A DNA stretch of 44,331 nucleotides from Caproiciproducens galactitolivorans (GTDB lineage Bacteria; Bacillota; Clostridia; Oscillospirales; Acutalibacteraceae), in NCBI RefSeq assembly GCF_004768785.1, contig NZ_SRMQ01000014.1, positions 1 through 44,331 of the forward strand. Reading direction: 5' to 3'. The notes below the pieces were generated by a model that worked only from the letters and a program-made list of their open reading frames with translations, searched no databases and was not told the origin of the DNA. Below, one piece after another: positions 32,488-40,836 of this stretch; within the stretch, counting starts at the first letter, position 1, and every line of letters starts with the position of its first letter. The translations under genes were made by a program, and so were the position numbers.

Positions 32488-33546
32488 ATGAATAAAAAGC
32501 GCAAAAGCCATTTTCTGTTGTGCCTGCTGATTTTCTTTATTATGATTCTTCCTGTGACAGCCGCACTCACCTGCTTTGCTGAAAATTACCCTGCGCTGGA
32601 GGACGTTGACCCCAGCCTTTACCTGCCAGAAAAGCATCTGTTTTTTCACCGCCCGGACGGCGGATTTGTCCTACTCAGCTCCGACGGTAGCCAAAAAACG
32701 ATGGCCGCCCTGCTGGACAAAGACGGCGGCATGGATTTATCTTGCAGCAGGCCGGTGCAGAATTTGAAATATGTCTACGAAAAAGCTTCTCCATACGGGG
32801 ATTTCCTTTATATTGTCGGGATGGAACTGAACTCCGACTCCAACGCGTTAATCTACCGCCTCAATATGAAAACCGGCGAACGGATTTATAATAAAATTCT
32901 TGGCTGTACCTTTGACTTCACGCGGGATTTCCACGCGGAAGCGGACGGGAAGCTTTCCCTTGTTACCGCCCCCGCCGGGCAAACAATCGACGCCGGCACG
33001 AAGGCGTCCGTTTACCGTTTCCAAGAGACAAACGGCATGTCGATTACGTCGGAAGCTCCCGAACCGGAACCCGGCCCCGGTTCCGCATCAAGCGATGCGC
33101 CGGCTTCCTCCGCCCCTTCGGAGCCGGCGGCGGAGCTTCCTTCTTCCATCCAGACTTACCGCTTTGAAAAGCCGGTGACAATCGAAGCGCTCCAGTCCGC
33201 GCTGGATGCGAACAAGCAAGGCGGAAAAGTCCGGGTCCTGTCGGCCGAAGACAGAACAGAGATAAAAAGCGGCCCGCTCGGAACGGGCCAGATTGTCCAA
33301 ACCATTTTAAGTGGCAAAACGGAAACCGCCTATATTGTAGTGATCCCCGGCGATCTGGACGGCTCCGGCACCGTGACGGACTATGACTACCGCCTTCTGT
33401 GCGATTATTTCACACAAACCGCGGCGGGCGGTTCGGCTGTTCTCAGCGGGCCATATCTTGAGGCAGCAACCCTCAGCGGCGGAAAGCTGCCGGAAACCGG
33501 CGACCTTCTGAAAATAAAAAGGCTTATAAAAGAACTTCGCAATTGA
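32488..33546 (+). CDS. Secreted protein with a dockerin-like C-terminal repeat
   Basis: 352 residues. Signal peptide at about 1-31 (lysine-rich start, then FLLCLLIFFIMILPVTAAL, and cleavage near CFA). The N-terminal region (about 32-180) is not recognised. A Pro/Ser/Ala/Glu linker runs from about 190 to 220 (EPEPGPGSASSDAPASSAPS). A domain follows, and at about 289-312 PGDLDGSGTVTDYDYRLLCD matches a dockerin type I calcium-binding repeat (DxDxxGxVxxxD). A second, degenerate half (GDLLKIKRLIKE) closes the protein. Dockerins bind cohesins in cellulosomes, but lone repeats occur elsewhere. A GAGGAGTG site precedes ATG 32488. Confidence 0.7.
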   Translation: MNKKRKSHFLLCLLIFFIMILPVTAALTCFAENYPALEDVDPSLYLPEKHLFFHRPDGGFVLLSSDGSQKTMAALLDKDGGMDLSCSRPVQNLKYVYEKASPYGDFLYIVGMELNSDSNALIYRLNMKTGERIYNKILGCTFDFTRDFHAEADGKLSLVTAPAGQTIDAGTKASVYRFQETNGMSITSEAPEPEPGPGSASSDAPASSAPSEPAAELPSSIQTYRFEKPVTIEALQSALDANKQGGKVRVLSAEDRTEIKSGPLGTGQIVQTILSGKTETAYIVVIPGDLDGSGTVTDYDYRLLCDYFTQTAAGGSAVLSGPYLEAATLSGGKLPETGDLLKIKRLIKELRN

Positions 33547-33604
33547 TTTTCAAAGAAAATCAAAATATAATGGTAAGAAATGAATACATGGAGGAACCTT
33601 TCAA

Positions 33605-34273
33605 ATGTATGATAAACTTACCATAGCAAGCCTTTTCGACCTTAGCCATACGGCGGCGGCGCCGCTTCTGGAAAAGCTGAGCTACCCGTGGGAAGCCCTG
33701 CCGAAAATCGGCGAATTCATCCTTCAGTTAGGGCAGACCTTGTCCCCGGAGGAATATGAAAAGCGCGGCGAAAACGTTTGGATTGCAAAATCCGCGAAGG
33801 TTTTTGCTTCCGCCTTTATCAACGGCCCCGCGATCATCGGGCCGGATACGGAGGTTCGCCACTGCGCGTTTATCCGCGGAAACGCGCTGGTTGGCGCTGG
33901 ATGCGTTGTGGGAAATTCCACAGAGCTAAAAAACGTAATTCTGTTTGACGGCGTTCAGGTGCCGCATTACAATTATGTCGGCGATTCCATTTTGGGATAC
34001 AAGTCCCATATGGGCGCCGGCTCCATTACCTCAAACGTAAAATCGGATAAGACGCTTGTAAAAATCAGCGTGGAAAGCGAACGCTTGGGAACCAGCCTGA
34101 AAAAAGTCGGCGCCATGCTCGGCGACCACGTGGAAGTCGGCTGCAACTCCGTGTTGAATCCCGGAACGGTAATCGGCAGGGAAAGCACTATTTATCCCCT
34201 TTCCATGGTGCGCGGTTATGTGCCCGCCCGCAGCATTTACAAGCATTCCGGGGAAATTGCCGGAAAAATATAA
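33605..34273 (+). CDS. Hexapeptide-repeat (left-handed beta-helix) acyltransferase-like protein
   Basis: 222 residues. After an N-terminal region of about 60 residues it shows [LIV]-G-x4 type hexapeptide repeats (FINGPAIIGPDTEVRHCAFI, ALVGAGCVVGNSTELKN, YVGDSILGYKSHMGAGSITS, MLGDHVEVGCNSVLNPGTVIG) that build a trimeric beta-helix. It resembles the C-terminal half of GlmU and is often annotated as a UDP-GlcNAc pyrophosphorylase-related protein, but there is no nucleotidyltransferase domain. Substrate unknown. A GGAGG site lies upstream of ATG 33605. It is preceded by 58 nt after the secreted-protein gene. Confidence 0.8.
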   Translation: MYDKLTIASLFDLSHTAAAPLLEKLSYPWEALPKIGEFILQLGQTLSPEEYEKRGENVWIAKSAKVFASAFINGPAIIGPDTEVRHCAFIRGNALVGAGCVVGNSTELKNVILFDGVQVPHYNYVGDSILGYKSHMGAGSITSNVKSDKTLVKISVESERLGTSLKKVGAMLGDHVEVGCNSVLNPGTVIGRESTIYPLSMVRGYVPARSIYKHSGEIAGKI

Positions 34274-34331
34274 CCCGCCGCGATATTTCACGGGCTTTAC
34301 ATTTTTCACTCCCATTTCCCATATGATTGCG

Positions 34332-34345
34332 TATACAATTGTATA
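34332..34345. promoter_or_regulatory. Perfect 14-bp palindrome before the pyridoxamine kinase gene
   Basis: TATACAATTGTATA lies 18 nt upstream of the start codon. It has the look of a GntR-type or similar operator overlapping the ribosome-site region. Confidence 0.4.
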
Positions 34346-34363
34346 ACGTATGAGGTGATTTCC

Positions 34364-35221
34364 ATGGATACACAAAAGAGGATTGCGGCGATCCACGACC
34401 TTTCCGGCTTCGGCAAATGCTCGCTTACGGTTGCCCTGCCCATTCTGTCCGCTGCGGGAATCGAAGTCTGCGCCCTTCCAACCGCTGTGCTGTCCTCCCA
34501 TACAGGCGGGCTTGCGGGATATACCTATCGGGATCTGACCGAAGATATGCCCGGCTTTGCAAGGCAGTGGGAACAGCTTGGACTGCGTTTCGACGCAATT
34601 TACAGCGGATTTTTAGGCTCGAGTAAACAAATCCAGATTGTATCAGATTTCTTTGATACCTTTAAAACGGAAAACAATTTCATCATGGTCGACCCCGTGA
34701 TGGCGGACGAAGGCGTATTGTATAAGACGATCACCCCTGAGATGTCGGATGGGATGAAACAGCTCTGCCGTAAAGCCGACCTGATCGTGCCGAACATGAC
34801 GGAGGCGACATATCTGCTGGGCAGCGAATACAACGAAGGCCCCTATACCCGCGAGTACATTGACTGCATTTTGCGGCGGCTGAGCGACCTTGGCCCGGAA
34901 CAGGTGGTTCTTACCGGAGTATGGTTCAATCAGAGCCTGATTGGCGCGGCGGGGTACACCCGCAAAACCGACGAAGTCAGCTATGCGTTTTCCCAGAAGA
35001 TTCAAGGGCATTACTACGGCACAGGGGATATTTTCGCCAGCGCGCTTTTAGCGGGGCTTCTGAATCAGATGCGGCTGCAAAACGCCATGCAGGTTGCGGT
35101 GGATTATACGGCCGGCTGCGTCCGGCGAACCAGAAACGCCGGTACGGACTTCCGGTACGGCGTAAACTTTGAAGCAGGCCTGCCCCGATTTATGCGCGAG
35201 CTTGGCCTTACAGAAGAATAA
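34364..35221 (+). CDS. Pyridoxamine/pyridoxal kinase
   Basis: 285 residues of the PdxK/PdxY ribokinase-like family. It phosphorylates B6 vitamers to PLP precursors. Seen: IAAIHDLSGFGKCSLTVALP, TAVLSSHTGG, YSGFLGSSKQI, VDPVMADEGVLY, DLIVPNMTEATYL and the catalytic HYYGTGDIFASAL. ATG 34364 has GAGGTGATT upstream; a GTG three codons earlier is part of that site. It ends at a terminator at 35230. Confidence 0.9.
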   Translation: MDTQKRIAAIHDLSGFGKCSLTVALPILSAAGIEVCALPTAVLSSHTGGLAGYTYRDLTEDMPGFARQWEQLGLRFDAIYSGFLGSSKQIQIVSDFFDTFKTENNFIMVDPVMADEGVLYKTITPEMSDGMKQLCRKADLIVPNMTEATYLLGSEYNEGPYTREYIDCILRRLSDLGPEQVVLTGVWFNQSLIGAAGYTRKTDEVSYAFSQKIQGHYYGTGDIFASALLAGLLNQMRLQNAMQVAVDYTAGCVRRTRNAGTDFRYGVNFEAGLPRFMRELGLTEE

Positions 35222-35229
35222 TGTAGCAG

Positions 35230-35252
35230 CGGAGGGGACGATGTCCCCTCCG
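35230..35252 (+). terminator. Terminator after the pyridoxamine kinase gene
   Basis: CGGAGGGGAC and GTCCCCTCCG form a 10-bp stem with a 3-nt loop, followed by TTTACTTT. Confidence 0.75.
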
Positions 35253-35281
35253 TTTACTTTGCAAATAAAACATTGTATAAT
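35253..35281 (+). promoter_or_regulatory. Possible promoter of the SEDS/PBP pair
   Basis: TTTACT, 17 nt, TATAAT (35276-35281). The -10 is perfect and the -35 weak. Confidence 0.45.
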
Positions 35282-35333
35282 AGGAAAACAAGCAAAGGCA
35301 GGCTTTGCTCCAAATTAGGAAGGAGGCGTTTCC

Positions 35334-37007
35334 TTGACGCTTGACTTACCTGTAATTCAAACTTCTTTTGACTTGGTACTTTTCGCTTTCCGCGTGATTG
35401 TACCGTTTGCGTCACTCATCGTAATATGCAGGTGCTTTGCGTCGCTCAAACGCGGTCGCAGACGGGAAGACCCCGTCGTAATATTGGAAGACATGGTAAC
35501 ACATGAAGTGATTCCTGTTTTATACTGGGAAAATTCCATCGGGCGCAGCAAAAGCTGCGATATCGTATTGAACGACCCTACTGCAAGCCGTGACCACGCC
35601 GTCCTGATGCGGCGCGAAAGCGGGTGGATTATTACCGACACCGGTTCAAAATCCGGTACCTTCGTAAGCGGCACCAAAATAAACGGCCCGTATCAGGTGA
35701 TGCCCGGGGACGTGATGGCAATGGGTTCTACGGCATTGATGCTGAAGCGGGCAAACAATAACCCAAAGAAACGCAAATGGGTGCGGCGCCGCGCGGCGTC
35801 CCCGTTCGGACTTCTGCTCTCGGTCACGTTCATCCAGATTCTGTTGGTTTTTCAGGCCTGTTTCGCAACGGGCAAATTCAGCCCCACGCCACTACTTCCC
35901 TTCGGCGGCCTACTGGGGCTGGAATGGGGATTGTACTTTTATTCCATCAAAGGTCTAGGGCGCGTCAGCTTTGAGCTGGAAACCATCGCGTTCCTTTTAA
36001 GCGGCACGGGGCTCCTCCTCATTTCCGGAACGGACGTGAAAAGCACCTTTACCCAGCTCGGGGCGCTTGCAGGCGGGATCGTATTGTTCTGCGTTATGAT
36101 CCAATTTCTGAGCGACCTTGACCGCGTAATGCGCTGGCGGCTGGCAATTGCAGGCTTTGCCATTCTGCTTTTCATAGCAAACCTGCTCTTGGCGCGCACG
36201 CACAACGGCGCGCGCAACTGGATTAAATTCGGCCCGTTAAGTGTGCAGCCCTCTGAATTTATTAAAATCGCCTTTATCTTTGTGGGGGCTTCCACGCTGG
36301 ACCACCTGCAGACCGCCCGGAACTTAACCGGATTCATAGGTTTTTCCGCCGTCTGCATGGGCGCGTTATTTTTAATGCGCGACTTCGGCACGGCCTGCAT
36401 ATTCTTCGTAACCTTCTTGATCATCGCCTTCATGCGCTCCGGCAGCCTGCGTACTATCGCGCTGATCTGTTCCGTTGCGGCTTTCGGCGCTTTCCTCATT
36501 CTGAAATTCAAGCCCTACGTTGCGGATCGCATAAACGCCTGGGGACATGTCTGGGAGCATGTGAACGACTCCGGCGGCTACCAACAGACCCGCGTGTTAA
36601 GCTACGCTTCCAGCGGCGGGCTGTTTGGAATGGGCATCGGACGAGGCTATTTAAAAAACGTGTTTGCCGGCACAAGCGACTTGGTTTTCGGTATGCTCTG
36701 CGAAGAACTTGGACTGGCCTTCGCGCTGCTCCTTGTAATAACCATCGCGTTCGTGATGTTTTACGCCCGCTCGGACGCAACCCGCAGCCGCTCAACATTC
36801 TACTCCATTTCCGCTTGTGCGGCGGGCGGCATGCTGCTGTTCCAAACCTGCCTGAATGTGTTCGGCGCGACCGATGTGCTGCCGTTAACCGGCGTTACCC
36901 TGCCCTTAATCAGCCTTGGGGGTTCAAGCGTTATGGCGGTCTGGGGACTGCTGGCATTTATTAAAGCAAGCGATGAACGCACTTACGCGGCAAGGAGGAA
37001 GAACTGA
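35334..37007 (+). CDS. FHA domain fused to a SEDS-family glycosyltransferase (FtsW/RodA/SpoVE-like)
   Basis: 557 residues from a TTG start with AAGGAGG 7 nt upstream. An N-terminal membrane segment (about 12-35) is followed by an FHA domain (about 62-137: SIGRSKSCDIVLNDPTASRDH, TGSKSGTFVSGTKING), which in other proteins binds phosphothreonine. A ten-span SEDS domain (about 155-550) carries ARTHNGARNWIKFGPLSVQPSEF, RDFGTACIFF, GMGIGRGY and the C-terminal TGVTLPLISLGGSS. SEDS proteins polymerise lipid II glycan strands. The FHA part suggests control by Ser/Thr phosphorylation. Its stop overlaps the start of the transpeptidase gene (TGATG). Confidence 0.9.
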   Translation: MTLDLPVIQTSFDLVLFAFRVIVPFASLIVICRCFASLKRGRRREDPVVILEDMVTHEVIPVLYWENSIGRSKSCDIVLNDPTASRDHAVLMRRESGWIITDTGSKSGTFVSGTKINGPYQVMPGDVMAMGSTALMLKRANNNPKKRKWVRRRAASPFGLLLSVTFIQILLVFQACFATGKFSPTPLLPFGGLLGLEWGLYFYSIKGLGRVSFELETIAFLLSGTGLLLISGTDVKSTFTQLGALAGGIVLFCVMIQFLSDLDRVMRWRLAIAGFAILLFIANLLLARTHNGARNWIKFGPLSVQPSEFIKIAFIFVGASTLDHLQTARNLTGFIGFSAVCMGALFLMRDFGTACIFFVTFLIIAFMRSGSLRTIALICSVAAFGAFLILKFKPYVADRINAWGHVWEHVNDSGGYQQTRVLSYASSGGLFGMGIGRGYLKNVFAGTSDLVFGMLCEELGLAFALLLVITIAFVMFYARSDATRSRSTFYSISACAAGGMLLFQTCLNVFGATDVLPLTGVTLPLISLGGSSVMAVWGLLAFIKASDERTYAARRKN

Positions 37008-38389
37008 TGAAAACGACCGGAATCCGCTCATTAATCCTCTGGATTCTAGGGATGTGCTTCTTTGTCGGACTGGGATACCTTGTCCACGGCTTGGTTACAA
37101 ACGGCCCAACCTGGGCCATGCAGCCCTTCAACAAGCATCTGACCAGCGGCTCCCAGCTTGCAAACGGGGGAGAAATCCTCGACCGCAACAATGTCGTGCT
37201 GGCGAAGAGCGAAAACGGCAAACGGATATACAACAGCGACGAAACTGTCCGCCGCGCCATGCTTCACGCCGTAGGCGACACCAAGGGCTATATTTCCACC
37301 GGCATACAATACAACTACCGCTCCGAACTTTCCGGCTACAATCTTATTACCGGGCTTGCAACGCCGACCGAAAAAAGCGGCGGCAGCAATATCAAGCTGA
37401 CACTCGATAGCGCGCTGAGCAAGCTGGCCCTGCAAAAGCTAGGCAACCGCAGCGGCGCGGTCGCGATCTATAATTATAAAACCGGGGAAATGCTCTGCAT
37501 GGTAAGCTCCCCGAACTTTGACCCGCAGAATCCACCAAAGGATCTGGATACGGACAAATCGGGGAAATACAGCGGCGTATACCTGAACCGCGTACTTTCC
37601 TCCTCTTATACGCCCGGTTCCATTTTCAAGCTGGTTACTTCGGCTTGTGCAATCGAGAACATCCCGGATCTGGACAGCCGGACATGGGACTGCAAGGGAA
37701 GCATCCTGATTAACGGAAACAAAATTACCGACGTTTCCTCGTATGGAAAGCTGAACTTTAAGAACGCGCTTGCAAAGTCGTCCAACATTGCCTTTGCGCA
37801 AATCGCGGTGGAGCTTGGAAGCGATAAGATGAACGCCATCGCAAACGAAATGGGCTTCAACAAAAGCTTTGATCTTGACGGAATTCCCACCAGCAAAAGC
37901 GTTTACAATGTAACCGGAGCAAAACCCAATGAGCTTGCTTGGTCAGGCGTCGGGCAATACACCGACCTGACGAATCCGTATCATATGCTCCTGATTATGG
38001 GCGCGATTGCGAACGAGGGTGTGCCCGTAAAGCCGTATGTAATCAGCAGTATCACTTCCCCGCTCGGGCTGACAACAAAAAGCGGACATACCCATGAAGG
38101 GGATCGTCTGCTGAAGGCTTCCACCGCCAATCGGCTGAAAGAATACATGCGGTATAATGTTTCAAACTACTACGGCGACAAAATGTTCCCAAACCTTTCT
38201 GTATGCGCGAAAACCGGAACCGCCGAAGTGGGGCACGGCAAAAAGCCGAACGGCTGGATGGTGGGCTTCTCCTCCAACCCGAACACGCCCCTCGCCTTTG
38301 CGATCGTTGTGGAAAATGCGAACAGCGGCATTTCTTCCGCCGGGCAGATTGCCTCCGCCTTGATGGCCGCGGCGGCAAAGATTCAATAA
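37007..38389 (+). CDS. Class B penicillin-binding protein (transpeptidase)
   Basis: 460 residues. One N-terminal membrane anchor (about 8-30), a short pedestal region (NGGEILDRNNVVLAK, about 53-67), then the transpeptidase domain with SxxK at S205-K208 (YTPGSIFK), SxN at 258-260 (KSSNIAFAQ) and KTG at 402-404 (CAKTGTAEV). It cross-links peptidoglycan outside the membrane and is the expected partner of the overlapping SEDS gene. It is short for a class B PBP, like actinobacterial PbpA. Confidence 0.93.
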   Translation: MKTTGIRSLILWILGMCFFVGLGYLVHGLVTNGPTWAMQPFNKHLTSGSQLANGGEILDRNNVVLAKSENGKRIYNSDETVRRAMLHAVGDTKGYISTGIQYNYRSELSGYNLITGLATPTEKSGGSNIKLTLDSALSKLALQKLGNRSGAVAIYNYKTGEMLCMVSSPNFDPQNPPKDLDTDKSGKYSGVYLNRVLSSSYTPGSIFKLVTSACAIENIPDLDSRTWDCKGSILINGNKITDVSSYGKLNFKNALAKSSNIAFAQIAVELGSDKMNAIANEMGFNKSFDLDGIPTSKSVYNVTGAKPNELAWSGVGQYTDLTNPYHMLLIMGAIANEGVPVKPYVISSITSPLGLTTKSGHTHEGDRLLKASTANRLKEYMRYNVSNYYGDKMFPNLSVCAKTGTAEVGHGKKPNGWMVGFSSNPNTPLAFAIVVENANSGISSAGQIASALMAAAAKIQ

Positions 38390-38394
38390 CAAAA

Positions 38395-38418
38395 GGAACT
38401 TTCCAAATGGAAAGTCCC
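38395..38418. terminator. Terminator between convergent PBP and exporter genes
   Basis: GGAACTTTCC and GGAAAGTCCC pair at nine of ten positions across a 4-nt loop and lie just after the PBP stop. A moderately T-rich tail follows on the plus strand. Confidence 0.55.
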
Positions 38419-38441
38419 ATTCTTATATTTCGTATTTTTTA

Positions 38442-39257
38442 TTATGGCTTCCGCACATGTTCCAAAAGCCTTTGCATCCGGTTCATATGGTAATGATAAA
38501 CTGTAAAAAGCTCTGAACCGGGTTTTAGGGCATCCTCCGTCAGTTCCATAACCTCAATCGCCCTTAACTCGTCCAGAATCATCTTATAGGTGGAAATTTT
38601 ACAGGATATTTTGAATACCTCGTCGTCGTTCCATCGAAGGAATTTCGCTTGCGCAATGTACATTCGCACATTGTAGTTCAGCTTTTGGATGCCGGCTTCC
38701 ACCGCGCCGATATCAATCTGCTGAATCTCGGCGGCATTCCCCATGGATTCCTCAATCATAGCGCAGAGCTGATCATAGGATTTTTTGATTTCCTCCGCGT
38801 AATTGGGCGGCATCATAACCAGATTCACAACAATAGCGACAACAATTCCAATAAAACAGTTTATCGCGCCGATAAGCGGGGTTCCCAACTGGAACATGAT
38901 CGCCGTAAAAACAAAGCTGGACAGCGTCGCCGCACCGTCGAGGCGGAAAAAATGGCACAGATACAGCGTTAAGATGATTCCCACGCCGCACAGTCCCGCA
39001 TTCGCCGGGGACACCGAAACAAGACCATAGCCGATCACCGCGCCAATTACAACGCCGATTATTTTATTGCGACCGGATTTTATTGACGCGTCAATGGATT
39101 TCCCCATCGTCATAACTGCGGCAATTACCATAAAAAACGGCTGATCCAGCTTAAAAAAAGTGGATAAGACAACGCAGAGCGTAACGGCAATTCCTGTCTT
39201 TACCACTCGAAAGCCAAGCCTGTGGTCGGATTTAAGAAAATTTTGAAGCCACTTCAT
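38442..39257 (-). CDS. Aromatic acid exporter family (FUSC/ArAE-like) membrane protein
   Basis: 271 residues. The N-terminal half (about 15-150) has five or six membrane spans, with FRVVKTGIAVTLCVVLS, FFMVIAAVMTMGKSIDASIKSG (two segments) and NKIIGVVIGAVIGYGLV typical of the FUSC-like/ArAE_1 family. The C-terminal half (about 155-271) is soluble and helical. The transport substrate is not known. It lies 3 nt after the HAD gene, so both form one transcript. Confidence 0.82.
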   Translation of the reverse strand: MKWLQNFLKSDHRLGFRVVKTGIAVTLCVVLSTFFKLDQPFFMVIAAVMTMGKSIDASIKSGRNKIIGVVIGAVIGYGLVSVSPANAGLCGVGIILTLYLCHFFRLDGAATLSSFVFTAIMFQLGTPLIGAINCFIGIVVAIVVNLVMMPPNYAEEIKKSYDQLCAMIEESMGNAAEIQQIDIGAVEAGIQKLNYNVRMYIAQAKFLRWNDDEVFKISCKISTYKMILDELRAIEVMELTEDALKPGSELFTVYHYHMNRMQRLLEHVRKP

Positions 39258-39260
39258 GAA

Positions 39261-39932
39261 TCACCTCATGCTGCTGGCAGCTATACCATAAATTTGCTCC
39301 GGCCTTTGAATAATAAATTTTGCCTGATTTTCCCGTAATTCCTTTTCGTCCCGAAAGCCCCAAAGCACCCCTACCGTATCCATTCCGGCGGCGGCACCGG
39401 TTTTCATATCGGTATTCGTATCCCCGATATAAAGGAAGTCCTTCGGTTCAATTTGAAGTTCATCCGCAATTAGCAGGGCGCCGTCCGGCGAAGGCTTCCG
39501 TGCAACCTTAGGGCGTTGACCGTAGCAGCAGTCGAACAGTTTTCCGTAAATGGATTCTACAATGGCTGTTGTGCAGTTATGCGGCTTATTCGAAAGCACC
39601 GCCAGCTTCAGCCCGGCGGCTTTCAGCTTTTCTACTGTTTCGCGCATGCCGGGGTAGTTTGTAACCAAATAGGTTGGGTTCCCTTCGTACAGCTCGTCGT
39701 ATACTTTGCGCACCCTTTGGACATCTTCTTCGCCGTATCCGCCTGCGCCGCAGACAGTAGCCAGCATATTATGCAACAGCCTGTCCGCGCCGTTTCCAAC
39801 CAGATACCGGTATTTGTCTACCGCAATGGTTTCGTAGCCGCACTTCTGCAGAGCGGTGTTTGCAAAGTAAGCAATGGACGCAAGTGTGTTCGCTAGTGTT
39901 CCGTCCAAATCGAAAATGCATCCTTTATACAA
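39261..39932 (-). CDS. HAD-family hydrolase, phosphoglycolate phosphatase-like
   Basis: 223 residues with a TTG start at 39932 (AAGGTGA upstream). Motif [13 protein letters not shown] (about 5-16), cap domain (about 17-85), motif II LAVLSNKP, and motifs III/IV in ARKPSPDGALLIADEL and FLYIGDTNTDMKTGAAAG. The text fits the Gph/PpaX subgroup. Phosphoglycolate or pyrophosphate are candidate substrates. It precedes the exporter-like gene. Confidence 0.88.
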   Translation of the reverse strand: MYKGCIFDLDGTLANTLASIAYFANTALQKCGYETIAVDKYRYLVGNGADRLLHNMLATVCGAGGYGEEDVQRVRKVYDELYEGNPTYLVTNYPGMRETVEKLKAAGLKLAVLSNKPHNCTTAIVESIYGKLFDCCYGQRPKVARKPSPDGALLIADELQIEPKDFLYIGDTNTDMKTGAAAGMDTVGVLWGFRDEKELRENQAKFIIQRPEQIYGIAASSMR

Positions 39933-40002
39933 AAAATCACCTTACATTCAGAATCAGACATATTAATAATAATAAACAATTTTGGAGTGATTTGCAAGTT
40001 TT

Positions 40003-40158
40003 TTATCGGTTCTGCGCCCTTCGCAAACGTTTTCGGCGCGCTGGATCTTCAAGCCCCCGGACAACAAGCCCGTAGCCGTCCAGATGTTTCCGTACGGTCA
40101 TTTTAAGGAGCGCAACAGGGAATAATAATGCGCCGGAGTTCTCGCTCCGGCGCTCGGT
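40003..40158 (-). other. Open frame of uncertain status after the Usp-like gene
   Basis: The minus strand is open from 40158 to TAA at 40003, with a text of basic character ending DGYGLVVRGLEDPARRKRLR. An internal ATG at 40101 would give 32 residues but has no clear ribosome site. It may be a gene remnant or chance. No family recognised. Confidence 0.2.
40122..40153 (-). terminator. Terminator after the Usp-like gene
   Basis: GCGCCGGAG (40130-40138) and CTCCGGCGC (40145-40153) form a 9-bp GC-rich stem. It is followed on the minus strand by ATTATTATT. Confidence 0.7.
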
Positions 40159-40167
40159 TCATATGTA

Positions 40168-40602
40168 TTAATTCTGCATAGCAAGTTTTACTGTCTGCTG
40201 TTTTTTACCAGTAGGACAAATATTATAAATCGTCCCTTCTTTTCCAACCATGGAAACAGGTACTTTGGGCAAAAGCTTATGAATTAGCTCAACAAATCCA
40301 TTCACCGGTGCTTCCGGCATTCCCGTTACAATATGGACAGCACCGATTTGTTTTGCAAACCCCACGGCGATCAATGCCGCATCGTCGTTAAAATACACGG
40401 TCATTTCCGCCTGTGCGTCACGTGCCGTCTGCCTCAGATACTCAAGCTCCTCACAGCTTTCATCCCCTGCGGAAGTTGGCTGCACGCAAAGAACTTGCAG
40501 AGAAGTGGAAGTTTCGTCAGCAATTTTCCTGCCGGCCCGAATCAACCTGTCGCAGTCACGCTGCCCCGTAACGCACACTAGGGTTGTATTTCCCTTCTTC
40601 AA
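40168..40602 (-). CDS. Universal-stress-protein-like protein
   Basis: 144 residues with a TTG start at 40602, chosen because AAGGAGG lies 7 nt upstream. The opening TTLVCVTGQRDCDRLIRAGRKIADE resembles the Usp-like domain of KdpD (alpha/beta nucleotide-binding fold). A later segment IGAVHIVTGMPEAPVNGFVELIHKLLPKVPVSMVGKEG (in parts) fits the Usp C-terminal half. No sensor kinase part is present. Role unknown, probably ATP-binding or stress-related. It has its own terminator. Confidence 0.7.
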   Translation of the reverse strand: MKKGNTTLVCVTGQRDCDRLIRAGRKIADETSTSLQVLCVQPTSAGDESCEELEYLRQTARDAQAEMTVYFNDDAALIAVGFAKQIGAVHIVTGMPEAPVNGFVELIHKLLPKVPVSMVGKEGTIYNICPTGKKQQTVKLAMQN

Positions 40603-40770
40603 TCATTAGCCTCCTTTCCATAACCTTTCCCGACAATACAAGTATAAAATGGTTATGGTAACAGATAATGTATAAATCATTAACAAACTGTAAATAAAAA
40701 ATTCGACATTTTTTGTGCGATTCATACATTCAAGTTCTATTATAGCACAATACAGAGGCTTTCACAAATG

Positions 40771-40805
40771 AAAAAGGCCGCGGAACCAATCGGCTCCGTG
40801 ACCTT
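40771..40805 (-). terminator. Terminator after the M23 peptidase gene
   Basis: On the minus strand AAGGTCACGGAGCC pairs with GGTTCCGCGGCCTT, with small bulges, followed by TTTC. It lies about 30 nt past the stop codon. Confidence 0.7.
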
Positions 40806-40836
40806 GCAGCGCCCCTAATCGTATCGGGGGCGTGTG

